Assembly (NCBI GenBank): GCA_045600905.1
Contig: JAZRYT010000054.1
Location: 1-64,000, forward strand
Length of the DNA stretch: 64,000 nucleotides
Direction: 5' to 3'
DNA from: F23-D06 sp045600905
GTDB taxonomy: Bacteria > Bacteroidota > Bacteroidia > Bacteroidales > WCHB1-69
The notes below the pieces were generated by a model, which worked only from the letters and a program-made list of their open reading frames with translations, was not told where the DNA came from and did no database searches. Positions 54,625-63,333 of this stretch are shown in pieces. Every line of letters begins with the position of its first letter. Positions within the stretch are counted from its first letter, which is position 1. The translations under genes and the position numbers were made by a program.

Positions 54625-55234
54625 CGACCTTTTAACTACCACCATCCTCAAATATCTCGGCTGCCCGCCTAACACGGAAGCTGATATCGAGCTGTTGTCA
54701 AAAATAAAGGAGGCGGTTGAAGATGTCGCGAAAGCCAGCAACTTTCAACATCTCTATGCACACTTTAACAGATTGGAAGAAGGATTCCCCTTGGGGAATG
54801 GCTACGACGAATATCTTTCCGGTTCGACAGAATATTTGCTATGCGCCTACACATTGGGCACGCAGATCGACCGCCAGCTCAAACGCCTGCAAATAAGCAA
54901 TCTGGCTTACGCACTAATTTTCGATGCTGCCGCTTCTGCCTATTTGGAATATTTGGCCGACGAGTTCGAGCACGGACTGCCGTTCGACCATCTCGGTTTC
55001 CGTTTTTGCCCCGGCTATGGCAGCACAAACATTCGCGACAACCAGGAGATTGCCACCCTGCTCCACGCCGAGCGCATCGGCATCACATTTTTGGATTCCG
55101 GACTGATGGTTCCTATGAAATCCATCGTAGGCATTATCCGCATTGGCGGAGAAAACTCCACCAAAAGCTGCCAGGAATGCGTATTGCTCTCCAACTGTCC
55201 ATTTAGGGCAAAAGGAACACGATGCTTTCGCTAA
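54602..55234 (+). CDS. stand-alone B12-dependent methionine synthase activation-domain-like protein
   Basis: The 210-residue product resembles the C-terminal activation domain of MetH, which binds S-adenosylmethionine for reductive reactivation of cobalamin. Features are YLLCAYTLGTQIDRQLKRLQ, ALIFDAAASAYLEYLADE and RFCPGYGST, then SIVGIIRIGGEN and a final cluster CQECVLLSNCPFRAKGTRC. Clostridial activation subunits show similar RFSPGYG motifs. The four clustered cysteines could hold a metal. The rest of MetH is not in the window. ATG 54602 overlaps ruvC; the end overlaps the convergent rluD gene by four bases. Confidence 0.75.
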   Translation: MKSALSNNDLLTTTILKYLGCPPNTEADIELLSKIKEAVEDVAKASNFQHLYAHFNRLEEGFPLGNGYDEYLSGSTEYLLCAYTLGTQIDRQLKRLQISNLAYALIFDAAASAYLEYLADEFEHGLPFDHLGFRFCPGYGSTNIRDNQEIATLLHAERIGITFLDSGLMVPMKSIVGIIRIGGENSTKSCQECVLLSNCPFRAKGTRCFR

Positions 55235-56304
55235 TCCTCAATCTGACGGTTTTGCACATAACCGCGCCATTTCTCGACAACGGCCTGGAAATCTTCCGGA
55301 AGCTCAGATTCGAATTTCACAAATTGCCCAGTTGTAGGATGCACGAAGCCAATAGATTTGGCGTGCAGTGCCTGCCGCGGCATTAAGGCGAAGCAATTTC
55401 TAATAAACTGCTGATATTTGGAAAATGTCGTGCCCTTCAAAATCCTATTTCCACCATACGAGTCATCGTTAAACAGCGGATGTCCTATTGACTGCATGTG
55501 AACACGAATCTGATGGGTACGCCCCGTTTCCAGTTGGCACTCCACCAATGTCACATAACCAAACCGTTCAATGACTTTCCAATGGGTTACTGCGTGTTTG
55601 CCCTGCTCGCTACCTTCCGGGAAGACTGTCATAATCATACGGTCCTTGGGATGTCGCCCGACATTGCCCACAATAGTGCCTTCGTCTTCCTCAAAATCGC
55701 CCCACACCAATGCCCAATATTTGCGTTCCAAATCGTGGTCGAAGAACACTTTGGCCAATCGCATCTGCGCCAACTCGTTTTTAGTCACCGCAATCAATCC
55801 GGACGTGTTTTTATCTATACGGTGCACCAACAGAGGCTTCATCGGGGAGCCATCCGGCAACTTTTCATCTTTGAGGTAATAGTACAAAGCATTGACCATC
55901 GTTCCTGTAAAATTTCCGAATGCGGGGTGAACGACCATACCCGGTTCCTTATTGATAATCATCAAGTCATCATCCTCGTAAGCAATATTTAGAGGAATAT
56001 TTTCGGGCAGTATTTCCGTATCGCGAGGCGGATTAGGCATCAGAACGGAAATCACATCATTGGGATGGACTTTGTAGTTCTGCTTTTCCGCCTTGCCATT
56101 CACTATAATACAGCCTGCCTTCGCAGCCTGCTGGATTTTGCTTCGGGATGTGTGCCGGATGAGATTGAACAAGTATTTGTCTATGCGCAGCAGTTCCGTG
56201 CCCGGATCCACCACAAATCTGAAATGTTCATATAATTCGCCAGACTCCTGAGAGCCGGTATCTTCTGTCTGCTCAATTTGTTCTAATTCGTCGAGTTCTG
56301 CCAT
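55231..56304 (-). CDS. rluD: RluA-family 23S rRNA pseudouridine synthase (RluD-like)
   Basis: A 357-residue pseudouridine synthase. Residues about 40-100 form an S4 RNA-binding domain (LRIDKYLFNLIRHTSRSKIQ), followed by VVHPAFGN and the catalytic aspartate in VHRIDKNTSGLIAVTK, then KYWALVWG and TGRTHQIRVHMQSIGHPL. RluD in E. coli modifies helix 69. The start ATG 56304 is chosen because the in-frame GTG 56316 lies inside the predicted promoter. Convergent with the preceding gene. Confidence 0.92.
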   Translation of the reverse strand: MAELDELEQIEQTEDTGSQESGELYEHFRFVVDPGTELLRIDKYLFNLIRHTSRSKIQQAAKAGCIIVNGKAEKQNYKVHPNDVISVLMPNPPRDTEILPENIPLNIAYEDDDLMIINKEPGMVVHPAFGNFTGTMVNALYYYLKDEKLPDGSPMKPLLVHRIDKNTSGLIAVTKNELAQMRLAKVFFDHDLERKYWALVWGDFEEDEGTIVGNVGRHPKDRMIMTVFPEGSEQGKHAVTHWKVIERFGYVTLVECQLETGRTHQIRVHMQSIGHPLFNDDSYGGNRILKGTTFSKYQQFIRNCFALMPRQALHAKSIGFVHPTTGQFVKFESELPEDFQAVVEKWRGYVQNRQIED

Positions 56305-56315
56305 CTTTATTTTCA

Positions 56316-56323
56316 CAAAAGTA
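56316..56323 (-). promoter_or_regulatory. putative -7 box of rluD
   Basis: TACTTTTG on the minus strand matches TAnnTTTG and sits just beyond the terminator stem of the upstream gene. Transcription would start only a few bases before ATG 56304. Confidence 0.4.
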
Positions 56324-56348
56324 GAGACGTGATTCCTCGCGTCTCTAC
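56317..56348 (-). terminator. terminator after the CAP-like gene
   Basis: A 9-bp perfect stem GTAGAGACG/CGTCTCTAC (56321-56329 with 56340-56348) followed on the minus strand by TTTTG. It overlaps the rluD -7 box, so both signals share the same bases. Confidence 0.8.
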
Positions 56349-56375
56349 AATTTATATTATATCAAATTCTATGTT

Positions 56376-58835
56376 TTATCGATTACAAGCTTTGCACACC
56401 AATGCCTTCACCTCTTCGTTTTCCAAAACGGAATAGGGCAATTTGTCGAACAGACCGCAAAGTCGAGCCGGATTCTTTTCGGTAGCCAACTTGACAGCCT
56501 TTGTGAAAAGCGAGCTGAGATAGGTTTGTTCGCGATGCGCCGCGATAGAGATATAGGAGAAAATGAAGTCTTCGGAAATAGTAGCATCGTCCAAGAACGG
56601 ATCCATCAGGGACAAAGCGTATGAGTAGTCATATTTCTTCACGAAATAGGAAGCCAATTTATAGGCATTCTGCCAGCTATCCATTTGGGGATTGCGGATT
56701 TCCTTGATTTTGGCAAAGGTGGCCGTTGTCAATGCTGCCGTCTCTGTCGTCGGAGTCACCGTATCCAAATAGTTGACGAGTTTGAGTTGGTATTCCATAT
56801 TCAAGGCATTCACGCGTTCTTTGGGCATACCGGGAGTTGTGTAGAGTTTGTCTATCAGTGCTTGGATTTTAGCCACATCCGCCGTTGTTTGGATTTTGCC
56901 TTGGAACACATCACAAACCGTTGTGTTGAACGTGAGCAGCAGATTTTCCGGATTGAGGTTGAACACCTCCTTCATTTCAGCAGCCGTTTTATCGTCAAGT
57001 TGTGAAGACAAATAATACTGCATATATAACTTGTTGTTCAAATAAGCTTGATTGGCCTTGGTCTTGGCTATCACCATTTTCTTCAAAGGAGCAGCCGTAT
57101 ATTGTCCTTTTTCGACTTGGTCCATCATATAGTTTTCAATAGACATTGCCAAAGAGCGGTTCTTAGCCGCCAGAGCCTGATTGAATTTCCAAACAGTGAA
57201 GTCCTCTTCTTGGACTTTGTTATCCATCAAATATGTAATATGGTATTTGACTTCATAATAACGACAGGGTTGGAGATATCCGCTGTCAATGGTTTTCACT
57301 GCCCAAGAATCCATTTTCAATTGTTTGGCACATTCATCCAACGTCATGAATCCCAAATCATAATATTCAGAACTGCTGGTTGAGATAGCCTGTTTAAACC
57401 ATTCCCAGCAATAATCGTATGTCACGGTAATCTTCACGCCGGGATTTTTAGCCACAACATCCTTTTTAAAGAAATCAAGACGTTTTTGCTGAATTTTCTG
57501 ATAGTTGGCATCCTTATAATAGTTGGGAGAGTTGTGTACGATGATTTCAATGCTGTCCAATTTGTATTCGGGAACATCTACCGTTTTCAAAGCAGAATCG
57601 CAGGCTGCCATCGTGTAATCCGTTTTCTTCAATTCATACGGGAAGGTAACGCTGAATTCTCCTGTTTCAGGAGTAGCGACCCATTCACCTTTAGCCTTGA
57701 TGCTGGCTTTGTCTTTCAAGAAATTGATTTTTTCATCATACGCCGCATTTTTGGTTTCAACGCTTTTAGCCATAATAGTGCGGCAAATACGGTTATCCTC
57801 CTTCAACACCAAGATATGGATGTCGTAATCATCGTGACTGCTGATTTGATCGGGGAGCACGCCCAATTTGGCGATAAGCTTGCCATTCTTGAGATTCGTG
57901 TTTTCGTTGATTTCCATCATTTTCTCAAACGTGATGGGTTTCGTCACAAAACCGCGATGATACAAATCATAATCAATCACCGGATCATCACAATCATACT
58001 GGCTGTGTTGCACAAAATCCAGCGCGATGGCATCGCCTTCTTTACCAATCATTTTTTTGAGTGCCTTGTAATCATTGCAATTCAAATAGACATCACCGCT
58101 TTTGTTAACACTGACGAATTCCGAAAGTTGTTCCAATGAGGCTTCAGCCGCGCACTTTTTACATATTTTGTCATCATACCCTTTAAAGCCAGCCTGACCT
58201 TTGGTATAAGGAACCTCTTTAACATTATAACCCGGTTTATAATTATTAAAAGTTCTATCATTACCCAAAACGATGGAAAAATACATACTTTTCATCAGCA
58301 AGTCCGTATTAAAGCCGATACCGACGTAGGTATATTGTTTGTCTAAAAAGATATTCGCTGTTTTAATGTTTTTCAAGACAGACTGCAAAGTGGCCAAACA
58401 GACATCGTAATAGGAATATTCGGCTTCGCCCAAATAGGCCTTGACTTTGGCAATCAGTTCGTCGCCGTTGCCAGACAATCCATACTTGCGGAGTCTGTAA
58501 TAGACGGAATGATATGGGGCGACATTGTCAAAAGTTTTCTCATCTTTTTCCGCCTGGTAATCTGCTTGAAATTGCGCCGCCGAGTCTATTCTGACGTCGT
58601 GTTTTAAGGGTGACAGGAAGCTGTATTGCTCACGAGCGATGTTAATCATATCGGTCAAACAGTTATACAATATTTTGGAATCATACGTGTTTGGCGCAAA
58701 ATTACGGGTGTATTTTGTGTTTTCCTTCAAGGAAGAAGGATCAAATCCAGCGTATGGGCTTTCTGTTTGAGAAAAAGATACATTACTGATAATCAGTAAA
58801 ATAAACAAAAACAAGGAGGTAAGGCTCTTATTCAT
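56376..58835 (-). CDS. large secreted protein, possible N-terminal CAP domain
   Basis: An 819-residue exported protein (signal peptide MNKSLTSLFLFILLIISNVSFSQ). Residues about 50-185 (ILYNCLTDMINIAREQYSFLSPL, SAAQFQADYQAE, YRLRKYGLSGNGDELIAKVK) weakly resemble the CAP/SCP fold. The rest is not recognised; it has a helix-rich C-terminal half (about 590-819) with TPR-like spacing and a final CKACNR. ATG 58835 is chosen for the normal signal peptide; further ATGs at 58841 and 58892 are possible. It is monocistronic. Confidence 0.65.
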   Translation of the reverse strand: MNKSLTSLFLFILLIISNVSFSQTESPYAGFDPSSLKENTKYTRNFAPNTYDSKILYNCLTDMINIAREQYSFLSPLKHDVRIDSAAQFQADYQAEKDEKTFDNVAPYHSVYYRLRKYGLSGNGDELIAKVKAYLGEAEYSYYDVCLATLQSVLKNIKTANIFLDKQYTYVGIGFNTDLLMKSMYFSIVLGNDRTFNNYKPGYNVKEVPYTKGQAGFKGYDDKICKKCAAEASLEQLSEFVSVNKSGDVYLNCNDYKALKKMIGKEGDAIALDFVQHSQYDCDDPVIDYDLYHRGFVTKPITFEKMMEINENTNLKNGKLIAKLGVLPDQISSHDDYDIHILVLKEDNRICRTIMAKSVETKNAAYDEKINFLKDKASIKAKGEWVATPETGEFSVTFPYELKKTDYTMAACDSALKTVDVPEYKLDSIEIIVHNSPNYYKDANYQKIQQKRLDFFKKDVVAKNPGVKITVTYDYCWEWFKQAISTSSSEYYDLGFMTLDECAKQLKMDSWAVKTIDSGYLQPCRYYEVKYHITYLMDNKVQEEDFTVWKFNQALAAKNRSLAMSIENYMMDQVEKGQYTAAPLKKMVIAKTKANQAYLNNKLYMQYYLSSQLDDKTAAEMKEVFNLNPENLLLTFNTTVCDVFQGKIQTTADVAKIQALIDKLYTTPGMPKERVNALNMEYQLKLVNYLDTVTPTTETAALTTATFAKIKEIRNPQMDSWQNAYKLASYFVKKYDYSYALSLMDPFLDDATISEDFIFSYISIAAHREQTYLSSLFTKAVKLATEKNPARLCGLFDKLPYSVLENEEVKALVCKACNR

Positions 58836-58971
58836 ACTCATAAATTTTATAATCGTGAAAAAGGGATAGCAATAATAGGAAAAAAATCGCATTCCACAAC
58901 ACTCCGGCTATGATAATTTTATTGTTCATATCTTTTTTAGATATATGCCACTGAACATATTAAAAAAAGTG

Positions 58972-58979
58972 TACTTTTG
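58972..58979 (+). promoter_or_regulatory. putative -7 box of rpmH
   Basis: TACTTTTG matches TAnnTTTG, 40 bases before the rpmH ATG. A clear TTG -33 element is not seen. Confidence 0.45.
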
Positions 58980-59019
58980 CAGCCCTCAAAAAAGTAGAAA
59001 AAATTAAACATATAAAAAG

Positions 59020-59178
59020 ATGAAAAGAACATATCAACCGTCAAATGAAAGACGCAGAAACAAACACGGTTTCAGAGAAAGAATGTCCACCGCTAATGGT
59101 CGCCGTGTATTGGCAGCTCGCAGAGCAAAAGGTAGAAAGAAATTAACCGTTTCTGACGAAAGCCTGGGTAGAAAATAA
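59020..59178 (+). CDS. rpmH: 50S ribosomal protein L34
   Basis: A 52-residue, very basic ribosomal protein. It starts MKRTYQPSNERRRNKHGFRE and continues MSTANGRRVLAARRAKGRKK, the full L34 signature. It stands alone with its own promoter and terminator; the usual rnpA neighbour is not present. Confidence 0.97.
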   Translation: MKRTYQPSNERRRNKHGFRERMSTANGRRVLAARRAKGRKKLTVSDESLGRK

Positions 59179-59204
59179 TCTAACCCCTTGCGTTTTTTAA
59201 CACC

Positions 59205-59234
59205 AAAAAGAAGGCAGTTGTCTTCTTTTTTTTG
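59205..59234 (+). terminator. rho-independent terminator of rpmH
   Basis: Stem AAAAAGAAG/CTTCTTTTT (59205-59213 with 59222-59230) with an 8-base loop, running directly into further T residues. The T-run is followed by a TATTTTCG box that may serve surA. Confidence 0.75.
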
Positions 59235-59287
59235 TATTTTCGCCACCCGTTTTTGAAACAAATTTCTTTACACGAGCAAAATACAGT

Positions 59288-60637
59288 ATGAAGAGATTCT
59301 TCTTTACCATTTTCCTACTAACCAACGCGGTCTGGCTGTTCGCACAGGGCGGCGGAGTTTCCGTTGACGGCATTGTGGCCGTCGTCGGCAAGGAAATCAT
59401 TATGCAGTCCGATTTGGAAAAACATTATCTGGACTACATTTCCCAATTCAAAACCGTTGAAGACCCTGCTGAAACAAAATGCTACATTTTGGAAACGCTG
59501 ATGTTCAACAAACTAATGGTCAATCAGGCAGAATTGGACAGCATTGAGGTCACGGACGAAGAAGTAGATTACCGCATCAACTCCAGAATGGCCTATTTCC
59601 TCCAATCCGTCGGTGGCAATGAGAAATACATTGAAGAGTATTTCCACAAATCCATGGCCGAAATCAAAAAGGATATGCGGGAAATGATGTACGAACAAGC
59701 ACTTATCGAACAGGTCCAGTACAAAATCACAGGAGACATCTCCATCACGCCATCGGAAGTCAAACAATTCTCCACACGCATCACGGCAGACAGTATGCCT
59801 GTTGTGCCGACTTCCTACCAGTTTGGTGAAATTGTAAAAATCCCACCCGTAAGCGAAGAAGAAATCAAATCCGTAAAAGACAGATTGAATGATTATCGCG
59901 AGCGCGTGCTGCGCGGCGATAAGTTCTCTATGTTGGCGAGATTGTATTCCGACGACCCGGGCAGCGCCTCCAAAGGCGGCGACCTTGGTTTTGTGGAACG
60001 CGGCACCCTCTATCCCGAATTCGAAGCAGCCGCCTTCAACCTCAAGTCCGGCGAAATCTCCCAAGTGGTAAAAACCCAGGCCGGATACCATATTATTCAA
60101 ATGATTGAACGCCGTGGCGAATCCATCCACGTGGCACACATCCTCATCCAACCCAAGCCTTCCACAGACGAGCAAGTTAAGGCAATCACCTATTTGGACA
60201 GCGTCAGAGCCATTATCATCAACGAAAAACTAAGTTTGGAAGAAGCTGCCAAACGCTTTTCCGAAGGCCCCACAAAGTCGAATGGCGGCTTGGCCATCAA
60301 CCCCTATACGAACTCCAACAGCTTCGACAAACAATCTTTGGACGATGCTACTTATATGACACTCAACAAGCTGATTCCCGGTGAATACTCCGAGTGCGTT
60401 CCTTTCGTCAACGACGACGGCGTGATGGCTTACCGTTTGATTTACCTCAAAGAAAAGGTCGCCGAACACCGTGCCAACATCGTCGAAGATTACGATATGA
60501 TTAAAAATGCGGCTTTGGAAGAGAAAAAATACGACGCTCTTCAAAAATGGGTGGTTGACAAAGTGAAAGTTACCAGTATAAAATTAAATGATCAATATAG
60601 AGACTGCGATTTTGTAACAAAATGGCAGATTCCATAA
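59288..60637 (+). CDS. SurA-like periplasmic peptidyl-prolyl isomerase
   Basis: A periplasmic chaperone for outer-membrane proteins. The 449-residue product has a signal peptide (ending WLFAQG), the SurA N-terminal region (VDGIVAVVGKEIIMQSDLE), and two parvulin domains. The first spans about residues 175-280 with DPGSASKGGDLGFV and AGYHIIQMIERRG; the second about 285-400 begins HVAHILIQ and contains KSNGGLAINP, where the second is more diverged. This gene precedes a MoxR ATPase with a 12-base gap. Confidence 0.92.
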   Translation: MKRFFFTIFLLTNAVWLFAQGGGVSVDGIVAVVGKEIIMQSDLEKHYLDYISQFKTVEDPAETKCYILETLMFNKLMVNQAELDSIEVTDEEVDYRINSRMAYFLQSVGGNEKYIEEYFHKSMAEIKKDMREMMYEQALIEQVQYKITGDISITPSEVKQFSTRITADSMPVVPTSYQFGEIVKIPPVSEEEIKSVKDRLNDYRERVLRGDKFSMLARLYSDDPGSASKGGDLGFVERGTLYPEFEAAAFNLKSGEISQVVKTQAGYHIIQMIERRGESIHVAHILIQPKPSTDEQVKAITYLDSVRAIIINEKLSLEEAAKRFSEGPTKSNGGLAINPYTNSNSFDKQSLDDATYMTLNKLIPGEYSECVPFVNDDGVMAYRLIYLKEKVAEHRANIVEDYDMIKNAALEEKKYDALQKWVVDKVKVTSIKLNDQYRDCDFVTKWQIP

Positions 60638-60649
60638 ACCTACACAACT

Positions 60650-61630
60650 ATGGACATAAACACAAAAAACGACGTAGAAGCTATTGAGGCTTTTGTTGAC
60701 AAATACAAAGAACTACGCAAAGAAATCGCGAAAGTCATCGTCGGACAAGATGACGTAGTAAAAAACATATTGATGGCTATGTTCAGCCGCAGCCATGCCC
60801 TTCTGATTGGTGTCCCCGGCTTGGCTAAAACATTGATGATCACCACTATTGCCAAGGCTGTGGATATGAGTTACAACCGTATCCAGTTCACGCCCGACTT
60901 GATGCCATCCGACATTATGGGTGCTGAAATCTTAGACGACAGCCGTAATTTCAAATTCGTCAAAGGACCGATATTCGCCAACATCGTCCTGGCCGATGAA
61001 ATCAACCGTACACCGCCTAAGACTCAATCCGCCCTTTTGGAAGCTATGCAGGAGCGTTCCGTCAGTATGAACGGCACCACCTACGCCCTACCCGACCCCT
61101 TCTTCGTATTGGCCACCCAAAACCCGATTGAGCAGGAAGGTACTTATCCGCTTCCGGAAGCCCAACAGGACCGTTTTATGTTCAACATCAAATTGGATTA
61201 TCCGACCAAAGACGAGGAAATCCAAATTGTTAAAAGCACCATCAACGGCGATATGCAGGAACCGAACCGCGTGCTGACAGTGGAAGACATCGTCTTCTAT
61301 CAGAAGCTGCTCCAAAAGATTCCCGTTCCCGAGAACGTCTATCGCTATGCCGTGAATCTGGCCACCTTAACACGTCCCGGCACATCCAGCGGTCATCAAT
61401 GGGCACACGACTATCTTTCCTGGGGCGCCGGTCCGCGTGCTTCCCAATTCCTCATCATCGGTGCCAGAACACACGCCGTCCTCAACGGCAAATACTCGCC
61501 CGACATCGAAGATGTGAAAGCTGTCGCCTACAACATCCTTCGCCATCGTATCATTAAAAACTACAAGGCCGAAGCCGAAGGCATCACCATCGAACAGATT
61601 ATTGACAAGCTGCTTGCAGCTGCCGAATAA
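60650..61630 (+). CDS. MoxR-family AAA+ ATPase
   Basis: A 326-residue AAA+ ATPase of the MoxR type, which act as chaperones that insert metals or mature protein complexes together with VWA proteins. Walker A is LLIGVPGLAKTL, Walker B is IVLADEINRTPPK, with QFTPDLMPSDIMG, ATQNPIEQEGTYPLPEAQQDRF and TRPGTSSGHQW. The usual DUF58 and VWA (Bat) partners do not follow; a terminator and a histidine kinase gene do. Co-transcribed with surA. Confidence 0.93.
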   Translation: MDINTKNDVEAIEAFVDKYKELRKEIAKVIVGQDDVVKNILMAMFSRSHALLIGVPGLAKTLMITTIAKAVDMSYNRIQFTPDLMPSDIMGAEILDDSRNFKFVKGPIFANIVLADEINRTPPKTQSALLEAMQERSVSMNGTTYALPDPFFVLATQNPIEQEGTYPLPEAQQDRFMFNIKLDYPTKDEEIQIVKSTINGDMQEPNRVLTVEDIVFYQKLLQKIPVPENVYRYAVNLATLTRPGTSSGHQWAHDYLSWGAGPRASQFLIIGARTHAVLNGKYSPDIEDVKAVAYNILRHRIIKNYKAEAEGITIEQIIDKLLAAAE

Positions 61631-61635
61631 AGCCT

Positions 61636-61664
61636 AAGCGGAGCTTTTACAGCTCCGCTTTTTG
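61636..61664 (+). terminator. rho-independent terminator of surA-moxR
   Basis: A 9-bp GC-rich stem AAGCGGAGC/GCTCCGCTT (61636-61644 with 61652-61660) followed by five T residues. Confidence 0.93.
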
Positions 61665-61741
61665 TATCACGACCCATCGAATACAATATTATTTATACTA
61701 TTTCGTTAATTGGGCCTATCTTTTGCGTCAAAACACCTGAT

Positions 61742-63247
61742 ATGAAAAACAATCTGCACAAGCCACGATGGAAATGGTTGCTCTTCCTAACCGCAACCGT
61801 CGTTTTCTTCTTCATCATATACCACACCAACAAGCTCATCAACAACATCGCCCAAGAAGAGCGCAAACGTGTTGAGATTTGGGCCGGCGCCATTTCCTAC
61901 AAAGCCCAGTTTGTGAATGAAACCGAACGATTCTTCAACTCCATCAAATTGGAAGAAGGCAATCACGCCAAAATTCTGGCATCAGCCATCCAACGAATGT
62001 CCGAAGCTGACTGGGATGAAGACATCACTTTCTATCAAGATATTATCTCCTCCAATAAAACCATTCCCATTATCGTCACCAGCAACGGAGGCAATATAGA
62101 CGCCGCTGTCAACATCCCCGACAGTATCGCCAATATGAAGAGTATTCACGAAATCGGCGATGACATCAAACTTTTCGACAGCCTGAAACTTCGTTATATT
62201 GACAACAAATACCTGACTGTTTATTATCAGGAATCCCCCTTTTACGGAGACTTGCACGTGGTTATCGACAACCTCATCCAATCTTTCTTCCAGGAAACCG
62301 TCATCAATTCGGCTTCCGTTCCCGTCATCATCACTGACAGCACCCAAAAGAACGTCCTCAATGCCGGAAACATCGATTCCACGACTTTGACAGACAAACA
62401 TCTGCTCAACATTCAGTTGAACAAAATGAAAGAAGAGAACACTCCCATTGAGTTAAATCTTCTCAATTTAGGCAAATGCTACGTCTTTTATGAAGAATCC
62501 TCTGTCCTGAAAAAGCTCCGCATCTTCCCCATCATCCAATTCGGCTTCATCGTTTTGTTCGTACTCGTAGCATACCTGCTCTTCAGCATAACCCGGAAAG
62601 CAGAGCAGAACCGCGTATGGGTGGGTATGAGCAAGGAAACCGCCCATCAATTGGGAACACCGATTTCCTCACTGATGGCTTGGACGGAATTGTTGAAGGA
62701 AATGCCTGTTGACCAATCCATCCCGACCGAAATAGGGAAAGACGTGAAGCGATTGGAAACTATTGCCCAACGTTTCTCCAAAATCGGCTCCGCGCCAGTC
62801 CTTGAGCCAAATGACATCGTGGTCGTCATCGACGAGTTCTCACAATATCTGCAGTCCCGCATTTCCTCGATGGTTTCCATCACTTTCAACAAACCGACTT
62901 CCGAAAGCATCATGCTGCCCCTCAACCGCTATCTCTTCGAATGGGTGGTGGAGAATCTCTGCAAAAACGCAGTGGATGCGATGGATGGCAAAGGTTCCAT
63001 CACCATTGATATTATCGAAGAAAAAAACAAGGTATTTATCGATATCACCGATACGGGCAAAGGCATTCCCAACAAATTGCAAAAACGCATTTTCTCGCCC
63101 GGCTACACCTCCAAAAGCCGCGGTTGGGGCCTCGGCTTGACGTTGGCAAAACGTATCATCAACGAATACCACAAAGGCAAACTCTTTGTCAAGTCTTCCG
63201 TTATCGACCAGGGAACGGTAATGAGAATACAACTCAGAAAATCCTAA
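61742..63247 (+). CDS. membrane sensor histidine kinase
   Basis: A 501-residue histidine kinase. One membrane helix (about 11-30), a large extracytoplasmic sensor (about 31-255), a second helix (about 262-285), and then the kinase core: phosphoacceptor His302 in KETAHQLGTPISSL, N-box ENLCKNAVDAM, G1 DITDTGKGIP and G2 GWGLGLTLAKRI. No HAMP domain is evident between the second helix and the H-box. No response-regulator gene is adjacent, so the partner is unknown. Confidence 0.92.
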   Translation: MKNNLHKPRWKWLLFLTATVVFFFIIYHTNKLINNIAQEERKRVEIWAGAISYKAQFVNETERFFNSIKLEEGNHAKILASAIQRMSEADWDEDITFYQDIISSNKTIPIIVTSNGGNIDAAVNIPDSIANMKSIHEIGDDIKLFDSLKLRYIDNKYLTVYYQESPFYGDLHVVIDNLIQSFFQETVINSASVPVIITDSTQKNVLNAGNIDSTTLTDKHLLNIQLNKMKEENTPIELNLLNLGKCYVFYEESSVLKKLRIFPIIQFGFIVLFVLVAYLLFSITRKAEQNRVWVGMSKETAHQLGTPISSLMAWTELLKEMPVDQSIPTEIGKDVKRLETIAQRFSKIGSAPVLEPNDIVVVIDEFSQYLQSRISSMVSITFNKPTSESIMLPLNRYLFEWVVENLCKNAVDAMDGKGSITIDIIEEKNKVFIDITDTGKGIPNKLQKRIFSPGYTSKSRGWGLGLTLAKRIINEYHKGKLFVKSSVIDQGTVMRIQLRKS

Positions 63248-63275
63248 TTCGGAGAAAAATCCATACTATTCAACA

Positions 63276-63308
63276 TAAAAACGGCACTACATTCAAATGC
63301 AGTGCCGT
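63276..63308 (-). terminator. rho-independent terminator of the FAD oxidoreductase gene
   Basis: An 8-bp stem ACGGCACT/AGTGCCGT (63281-63288 with 63301-63308), extendable by inner CATT/AATG pairing, and followed on the minus strand by TTTTT. On the plus strand only an A-rich tail follows. Confidence 0.85.
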
Positions 63309-63333
63309 AAAATATTATCGGAGCAAGAATCTG

